Origin: Rubrivivax sp. A210
GTDB taxonomy: Bacteria; Pseudomonadota; Gammaproteobacteria; Burkholderiales; Burkholderiaceae_C
NCBI RefSeq assembly: GCF_904426505.1
Contig: NZ_CAJGBN010000001.1
Span: 248,001-312,000, forward strand
DNA length: 64,000 nt
Direction of reading: 5' to 3'
Positions 58,011 to 64,000 of this stretch are shown here, in pieces. The position numbers and the translations under genes were made by a program. A model generated the notes under the pieces. That model saw only the letters and a list, made by a program, of their open reading frames with translations. It did not search any database and had not been told where the DNA came from. Numbering within the stretch: position 1 is the first letter of the stretch; each line of letters begins with the position of its first letter.

Positions 58011-58636
58011 TCCGCGTGATGCTGGTCGATGACCACGCGCTGGTGCGCATGGGCTTCTCCATGCTGCTGGCCAACAGCCAGATCGAGGTCGTGGCCGAGG
58101 CCGGCAGCGGCGAGCAGGCCTGCCAGGACTATGCCCGCGTGCAGCCCAACGTGGTGGTGCTCGACCTGTCGATGCCCGGCATGGGCGGTCTGGAGGCGCT
58201 GCGCCGCCTGCTGGCCCAGAACCCCAAGGCCCGCGTTCTGGTGCTGTCGGCGCACGAGGACACCGCCCATCCGCGGCGCGCGTTGCGCGCCGGCGCCCTG
58301 GGCTATCTGGCCAAGCGCAGCGCGCCCGAGGCCTTGATCACCGCGGTGAGCGCGGTGGCGCGGGGCGAGCGCTACCTCGACGCCCAGACCGCCCAGGCCC
58401 TGGCCGTGGCGCAGATCGATGGCGAGGCCTCGCCGGTGGACATGCTCAGCGAACGCGAGTTCGCGGTCTTCATCCAGCTCGCCCGCGGCCTTAGCGTGGC
58501 CCGCATCGCCGACAACCTCAAGCTCTCGACCAGCACCATCGGCACCCACCTGTACCACATCAAGCAAAAGCTCAAGGCCGGCAACCAGTCGGAGCTGACC
58601 TTGGTGGCGCTGCGCTGGGGCCTGATCGACGCCTGA
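58007..58636 (+). CDS. Response regulator, NarL/LuxR type
   Basis: 209 residues. The receiver domain has the acidic pair at residues 8-9 (MLVDDHA), phospho-acceptor Asp53 (VVVLDLSMPGMGG) and Lys103. The C-terminal LuxR-type helix-turn-helix (LSEREFAVFIQLARGLSVARIADNLKLSTSTIGTHLYHIKQKL, core RGLSVARIADNLKLSTSTIG) binds DNA. It should be phosphorylated by the kinase encoded just upstream. Its TGA overlaps the ATG of the LanC-like gene (TGATG), so the three genes are tightly coupled. Confidence 0.94.
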   Translation: MIRVMLVDDHALVRMGFSMLLANSQIEVVAEAGSGEQACQDYARVQPNVVVLDLSMPGMGGLEALRRLLAQNPKARVLVLSAHEDTAHPRRALRAGALGYLAKRSAPEALITAVSAVARGERYLDAQTAQALAVAQIDGEASPVDMLSEREFAVFIQLARGLSVARIADNLKLSTSTIGTHLYHIKQKLKAGNQSELTLVALRWGLIDA

Positions 58637-59868
58637 TGCGTGAGCCTGGGCCGGCGCAGCCCTCCCCGCACAATCACGAAATGCTGCACGACCCCCGGCG
58701 CCATCAGGCCCTGATCACCATCCCCTGGGACGAAGCCCGAGTGCGCGCGACCCTCTCCCGCATCGCCGCCGATGCCGAGAGCAGCCGCCTGCCGAGCGGC
58801 GGCTGGCCGCTGCATGTGCGGGATGTCGACCCCGCCGAAGACCCCGGCCTCATGCCCACGCCGCTGTACTTCGGCGCCATCGGCATGGTGTGGGCGCTGC
58901 GCTACCTGGGCGCCCAGGGCGCGGTGGTGCTGCGCCACGATCCGTTGGCGGGCGCGGACACCCTCCTGACCCACAGCCGCGCCTGGTCCAGGATCTGCGG
59001 CCAGGGCCAGCACGCCGCCTACCTGATGGGCGAGACGCCGCTGCTGATGATGATGGGGCACGACGAGGCGGTGGCGGCGCTGATCGAATCCAACACGGAC
59101 CACCCCTCGCGCGAGCTGATGTGGGGCGCACCCGGCAGCCTGCTGGCGGCGCTCTTCATGCACAGGCGCAGCGGCCAGGCACGCTGGGCCGAGTTGTTTC
59201 GCCGCATCGCGGCAGGGATGTGGCAGACGTTGGAGGCATCACCCAGCCACGGCTGCTGCTGGACACAGGATCTCTACGGCCACCGCAGCCGCCTGCTCGG
59301 CGCGGCGCATGGCTTTGCCGGTGCCGCCGGCGCGGTGCTGCGCGGCCTGGACCTGCTCGACGGCGAAGCCCGCGCCGCCTGGCAGCACTGCATTGCCGCC
59401 ACCGTGGCTTGCACCGCGGTGTGGGACGGAGACCGCGCCAACTGGCACGATGAGTTGGCCGACGGCGAGCCGCGGCCATGGAAGAAGTTGATGCAGTTCT
59501 GCCACGGCGCCCCGGGCCTGGTGATCGCGCTGGCCGATGGCGCCGATGCGGCGCTGGACGAAACCCTGCTGGCCGCCGGCCGCGCCATCTGGGCCGCCGG
59601 GCCGCTGGCCAAGGGCGCCGGCCTCTGCCATGGCACGGCCGGCAATGGCTATGCGCTGCTCAAGCTCTACGTCCGCACGCAAGACCCGCTGTGGCTGGAG
59701 CGCGCCCGCGCCTTCGCCATGCATGCCATCGTCCAAAGCGAGGCCGACGAGGTGCGGTACGGCGGCCTGCGCCGCTCGCTGTGGAACGGCGATGCCGGCC
59801 TGGCCATCTACCTGTGGGATTGCCTGGGCGGCCGAGCGCGATTTCCGACGCTGGACGTTTTCGATTGA
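58636..59868 (+). CDS. LanC-like (LanCL-type) protein
   Basis: 410 residues. It has the toroid repeat pattern of lanthionine cyclase-like proteins, with GAAHGFAGA (His225, the catalytic-base position of NisC), FCHGAPGLV (Cys289) and GLCHGTAGNGYALLKLY (Cys331-His332), giving the full Cys/Cys-His zinc site. The wording is closer to eukaryotic LanCL proteins, which can add glutathione to dehydroamino acids, than to lantibiotic cyclases. No LanB or LanM dehydratase and no Cys/Ser-rich precursor is in view. The gene shares its first bases with the response-regulator stop. A second ATG at 58681 is possible. Function is inferred only from the fold. Confidence 0.85.
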   Translation: MREPGPAQPSPHNHEMLHDPRRHQALITIPWDEARVRATLSRIAADAESSRLPSGGWPLHVRDVDPAEDPGLMPTPLYFGAIGMVWALRYLGAQGAVVLRHDPLAGADTLLTHSRAWSRICGQGQHAAYLMGETPLLMMMGHDEAVAALIESNTDHPSRELMWGAPGSLLAALFMHRRSGQARWAELFRRIAAGMWQTLEASPSHGCCWTQDLYGHRSRLLGAAHGFAGAAGAVLRGLDLLDGEARAAWQHCIAATVACTAVWDGDRANWHDELADGEPRPWKKLMQFCHGAPGLVIALADGADAALDETLLAAGRAIWAAGPLAKGAGLCHGTAGNGYALLKLYVRTQDPLWLERARAFAMHAIVQSEADEVRYGGLRRSLWNGDAGLAIYLWDCLGGRARFPTLDVFD

Positions 59869-59893
59869 GGCCGGCCGGGCCTGTCGTCCGGCT

Positions 59894-60439
59894 TCAACGA
59901 GCCTTGGTGTGCCTTGCGCGCATGGTGCGGTCCATGCGCTCCAGCGCCTGGTCGTCGATCAGCCGCGCCGCCAGCGGCAGCAGTTCGGACTCTTCGCGTG
60001 CGATGTGGCGGGCGTACAGCACCAGCAGCGGCTCCACCTCGGCCGGCGCGAGCGGCCTGGCCTCGCCCTCGGCCACCGCCTGCAAGGCCGGGCGCAGCCG
60101 CCGCCACATCGCCTCCATCTCGCGGTGCTCGCGCGTCAGCGCCTCGACCAGCTCGCGCAGGCAGGCGGCGTCAGAGCCAGACATCGATTCGACCAGAGCC
60201 GGAAAGAGATCAAGCTCTTCGTCGGCATGGTGCAAGGTGGAGGCTTCATCGAAGTGCTTCACCAGCGCGCGGGCCGCCTCGCACGCCTCGGCGTCGGCAC
60301 CGTGGCCGGGCAGGTGGGCCACCAGCCAGCGCAGTGCGGTACACAGGCAATCGGCACGGTGGTGGCCGGCCGAGAGCATCTGCAGCGGCGCCAGTGCCGC
60401 GGCCACCGGCGAAGGCATGGGCTTGACCTGGCGTGGCAT
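59894..60439 (-). CDS. Hemerythrin HHE-domain protein
   Basis: 181 residues from the ATG at 60439. Helix motifs with iron-ligand His and Glu are seen: LSAGHHRADCLCTAL, FDEASTLHHADEELDLFPAL, LTREHREMEAMWRRL and YARHIAREESELLPLA, spaced as in HHE four-helix bundles. It likely binds a di-iron centre and reacts with O2 or NO. It lacks the N-terminal domain of YtfE/RIC proteins. It begins 11 bases after nsrR in the same direction, which suggests release from repression by nitric oxide. Confidence 0.88.
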   Translation of the reverse strand: MPRQVKPMPSPVAAALAPLQMLSAGHHRADCLCTALRWLVAHLPGHGADAEACEAARALVKHFDEASTLHHADEELDLFPALVESMSGSDAACLRELVEALTREHREMEAMWRRLRPALQAVAEGEARPLAPAEVEPLLVLYARHIAREESELLPLAARLIDDQALERMDRTMRARHTKAR

Positions 60440-60450
60440 GCCCCAGGCTC

Positions 60451-60915
60451 CTAGCGCGGCGGCATGGCCACGGCTCGGCGGCGCGAGACCGGCGCAGCCA
60501 CCGCCGCCAGCGCCGGCGGCGGGCTGATGTCGGCCAAGGTCACCCCGTCCAGTTCGTTGAAAAACCCCGCCAACGCGCGGCCGAACACAGCCTTCAGGCG
60601 GCAGGCCGGCGTGAGCGTGCAGCCATCGCTGGCGCTGTCGAAGCATTCGACGAGGCGGAAATCGGTTTCGCAATGGCGCACGACATCGCCGATGCGGATG
60701 TCCTCGGGCCGCGCCAGCAGGCGCAATCCGCCACCGCGGCCGCGCGTGGTCTCGAGCAGTCCGTGGCGGGCAAGGTCGTTGACCACCTTCATCAGGTGGT
60801 TCTTCGACACCTTGTGGCGCTCGGCCAACTCGGCAATGGTGACCAGGCGTTGCGGGTTGGCCGCGCAATACATCAGCACGCGCAGGCTGTAGTCGGTGAA
60901 TTCGGCGAGTCTCAT
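60451..60915 (-). CDS. nsrR: Rrf2-family nitric-oxide-sensing repressor
   Basis: 154 residues from the ATG at 60915. A winged helix N-terminal domain has FTDYSLRVLMYCAANP and VSKNHLMKVVNDLARHGLLETTRGRGGGLRL (core VSKNHLMKVVNDL), as in NsrR. Three conserved Cys at 91, 99 and 105 (ECFDSASDGCTLTPACRLK) plus Asp8 match the known [4Fe-4S] ligands. NO destroys the cluster and relieves repression. The hemerythrin gene follows in the same operon. I found no obvious NsrR operator in the 246-base gap upstream. Confidence 0.93.
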   Translation of the reverse strand: MRLAEFTDYSLRVLMYCAANPQRLVTIAELAERHKVSKNHLMKVVNDLARHGLLETTRGRGGGLRLLARPEDIRIGDVVRHCETDFRLVECFDSASDGCTLTPACRLKAVFGRALAGFFNELDGVTLADISPPPALAAVAAPVSRRRAVAMPPR

Positions 60916-61161
60916 GGGGCCTGCTGAAGATGGGGCTATGGTAGGTCTTCGCCTGCCAGTGCTGCTACGGGTCCGGCCCGGGTCTGCAGGGCCCTGACCT
61001 GAGTAAGATTGCTCGCGACGCCCCGATTGCCGGGTGCCATGCCCGGGTCCTGCAGGATGCCACCGCCTCCGGCCCCGCCAGGCCCGCAACCAGAACCAGT
61101 CCCGGAGACCGCCGTGCCGCAGGATCTTCGCCTGACCCCGCCGCGCGGCGCCTGAGCGGCC

Positions 61162-62043
61162 ATGGCTCCAGCCCGCATCCCGCCCATCCACTGCCTCGAG
61201 ACCTTCGAGGCCGTCGCCCGCCTGCGCAGCGCGGCGCGTGCGGCCGAGGAGCTGTGCGTCACGCCCAGCGCCATCAGCCACCGCCTGCGCCAACTCGAGG
61301 CCCAGCTCGGCGCGCAGCTCTTCGCGCGTGCCGATTTCAGCCTCACCGCCACCGGCGAGTCCTACCTGGCGCGCGTGCGCCAGGGCCTGCAGGCGCTGCA
61401 GCTGGTGCCCGATGCGGCGCCGGGCGATGCGCCAGCGCGCATCAGGCTGGCGACCACGCCGACCTTCTCGCGCCAGGTGCTGCTGCCGCGGCTGGCGCTG
61501 TTCCGCCACGCCTTCCCCGAGGTCGAACTGGTGCTGCAGGTCTCGATCCCGCTGCTCAACGTCAAGGCCGAGGACGCCGACCTCGAGATCCGCTTCGGCA
61601 CCGGGCCCTACGAGGGCGTGGAGCAGGTGCGCATCCTCAGCGACGAGATCTGCCCCGTCGCCAGCCCCGAGTACATCAACCAGGCCGGGCCTTTCGACGG
61701 CTTCGACAGCCGCGCCGCGGTGGGCCGCGCCCACCTGATACGCAGCACGCTCGAACCCTGGAGCACCTGGTTCCAGGCCTGCGGCATCGCCCTGCCCGAG
61801 CCCAAGGCCGGGGCCCAGTTCAACGATGCCGGCCTCGTCTTCGACGCCGCCGCGGCCGGCTTCGGCGTGGCCCTGATGCGGCTCAAGCTGGGCACGCCCT
61901 GGCTCACCGACGGCCGCCTGGTGCGCCTGTCGCCGCGCGCCGTGCCCTCGCCCCACCACCACTTCATCTGCTGGAAGCACGGCACGCTGGCACGCTGGGA
62001 ATGCGCCGCCTTCGTCGACTGGCTGCAACAGGCGCTGAAGTAG
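61162..62043 (+). CDS. LysR-family regulator, GcvA-like
   Basis: 293 residues. The N-terminal helix-turn-helix is LETFEAVARLRSAARAAEELCVTPSAISHRLRQLEAQLG (core RAAEELCVTPSAISHRLRQL), followed by a periplasmic-binding-like effector domain from about residue 90, with ending WECAAFVDWLQ typical of GcvA-like members. It precedes the lactate permease in the same direction and a palindrome lies between them, so it probably regulates lactate use. It is divergent from nsrR. Confidence 0.9.
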   Translation: MAPARIPPIHCLETFEAVARLRSAARAAEELCVTPSAISHRLRQLEAQLGAQLFARADFSLTATGESYLARVRQGLQALQLVPDAAPGDAPARIRLATTPTFSRQVLLPRLALFRHAFPEVELVLQVSIPLLNVKAEDADLEIRFGTGPYEGVEQVRILSDEICPVASPEYINQAGPFDGFDSRAAVGRAHLIRSTLEPWSTWFQACGIALPEPKAGAQFNDAGLVFDAAAAGFGVALMRLKLGTPWLTDGRLVRLSPRAVPSPHHHFICWKHGTLARWECAAFVDWLQQALK

Positions 62044-62051
62044 CCCTGCAG

Positions 62052-62082
62052 GGCCGCGCGTGAAAAACATTCACGCGCGGCC
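62052..62082. promoter_or_regulatory. Perfect 13-bp inverted repeat between the LysR and lactate permease genes
   Basis: Arms GGCCGCGCGTGAA and TTCACGCGCGGCC are separated by AAACA. The inner part, GTGAA-N5-TTCAC, has the shape of a LysR-type binding site, and a further TTCACG occurs at 62092. It begins 9 bases after the LysR stop, so it could instead be a terminator hairpin, but no T tract follows. Confidence 0.55.
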
Positions 62083-62207
62083 AACAAAGCTTTCACGCCG
62101 CGGCGGGCGCGGCCAACAGACACTCGCTGCCGTTCCAGGCCCGGGCGGGCGCCACGCGATGGCAGCAGCACGGAGCCTTCCAAGAAACGTTCCCCAGGAG
62201 ACAAGAC

Positions 62208-63869
<1,662 letters not shown>

Positions 63870-63885
63870 GCGGCGCGGCGCGACC

Positions 63886-64000
63886 ATGAGCACCGCTGCG
63901 TACCAAGAACTGCAGCGGCGCCTGGCCGCGCTGCTGCCCGCCGAAAGGCTGATTACTGACCCGCTGCGCCGCCTGGCCTGGGGCACCGACGCCAGCTTCT
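63886..64000 (+). CDS. FAD-binding (D-lactate) dehydrogenase, 3' end beyond the window
   Basis: Only 38 codons are visible, beginning MSTAAYQELQRRLAALLP and then AERLITDPLRRLAWGTDASF. This N-terminus matches the large FAD plus iron-sulfur D-lactate dehydrogenases (Dld-II/DldH type), in which AERLITDPLRRLAYGTDASFYR is conserved. Its position directly after lldP supports lactate oxidation. Length and iron-sulfur motifs cannot be checked here. Confidence 0.7.
   Translation, partial: MSTAAYQELQRRLAALLPAERLITDPLRRLAWGTDASF

Noticed and set aside
58636..59868. Lantibiotic biosynthesis cluster
   Set aside because: No LanB/LanM-type dehydratase, precursor peptide, protease or exporter is near the LanC-like gene.

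Overview
The window is 64 kb of very GC-rich bacterial DNA, almost fully coding, with no gene-free stretch over 300 bases and no tRNA, rRNA, CRISPR array, insertion sequence or phage gene that I could see. Gene content suggests a Betaproteobacterium of the order Burkholderiales, perhaps near the Leptothrix/Rubrivivax/Comamonadaceae groups: NsrR, a sigma-54 acetoin operon, mtl genes in Pseudomonas-like order, and an intergenic repeat of a type I associate with Burkholderiales. This placement is inference. The organism looks like a respiring heterotroph rich in sugar, polyol, acetoin and lactate pathways.

Region 1 (1-24.9 kb) is an alpha-glucan/alpha-glucoside block. On the plus strand lie two GH13 amylases (the first cut by the window edge, the second a lipoprotein), a MalK-type ATPase, glucokinase, phosphoglucomutase, glgB, malQ, a third, cytoplasmic GH13 enzyme, treZ and an 87-aa unknown protein. 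On the minus strand, a LacI-type regulator heads an aglR-E-F-G-A-K-glgC order (alpha-glucoside ABC transporter, alpha-glucosidase, ADP-glucose pyrophosphorylase). An amylosucrase gene stands beyond it. LacI-type operators of one pattern (roughly CCAAANCGNTTTGG) sit before the malK operon, before the 87-aa gene, before aglE and before the amylosucrase gene, so one regulator probably controls uptake, breakdown and storage of glucans.

Region 2 (24.9-34.9 kb) is mixed: a divergent MFS/AraC pair, a 51-aa protein, a repeat-rich secreted protein, a UDP-glucose dehydrogenase homologue that lacks its catalytic cysteine, a MurG-like glycosyltransferase, an eight-haem membrane-anchored cytochrome c, a glycerate 2-kinase and an M20 peptidase. 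Region 3 (35-43.8 kb) holds a putative Na+/H+ antiporter and the acetoin cluster acoR/acoX-A-B-C, followed by a lipoate-ligase homologue and a thiamine-binding protein. A sigma-54 promoter and a palindromic upstream site precede acoX. Region 4 (43.9-47.9 kb) groups a rhodanese, a BNR beta-propeller protein, a MoaD/ThiS-like protein ending in Gly-Gly, MobB, a universal stress protein and an alpha/beta hydrolase.

Region 5 (48-56.3 kb) is a polyol operon mtlE-F-G-K-D-R-Y: ABC uptake, polyol dehydrogenase, AraC regulator, xylulokinase. Region 6 (56.5-60.9 kb) has a histidine kinase, a NarL-type regulator and a LanC-like protein in one overlapping operon, facing an nsrR-hemerythrin pair. Region 7 (61.2 kb to the end) is a LysR regulator, L-lactate permease and the first codons of an FAD-dependent D-lactate dehydrogenase.

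The best candidates for new biology are the two-component/LanC-like operon, the pseudoenzyme-like UDP-glucose dehydrogenase with its glycosyltransferase partner, the beta-propeller/ubiquitin-like pair, and the shared operator system joining amylosucrase to glycogen and alpha-glucoside genes.
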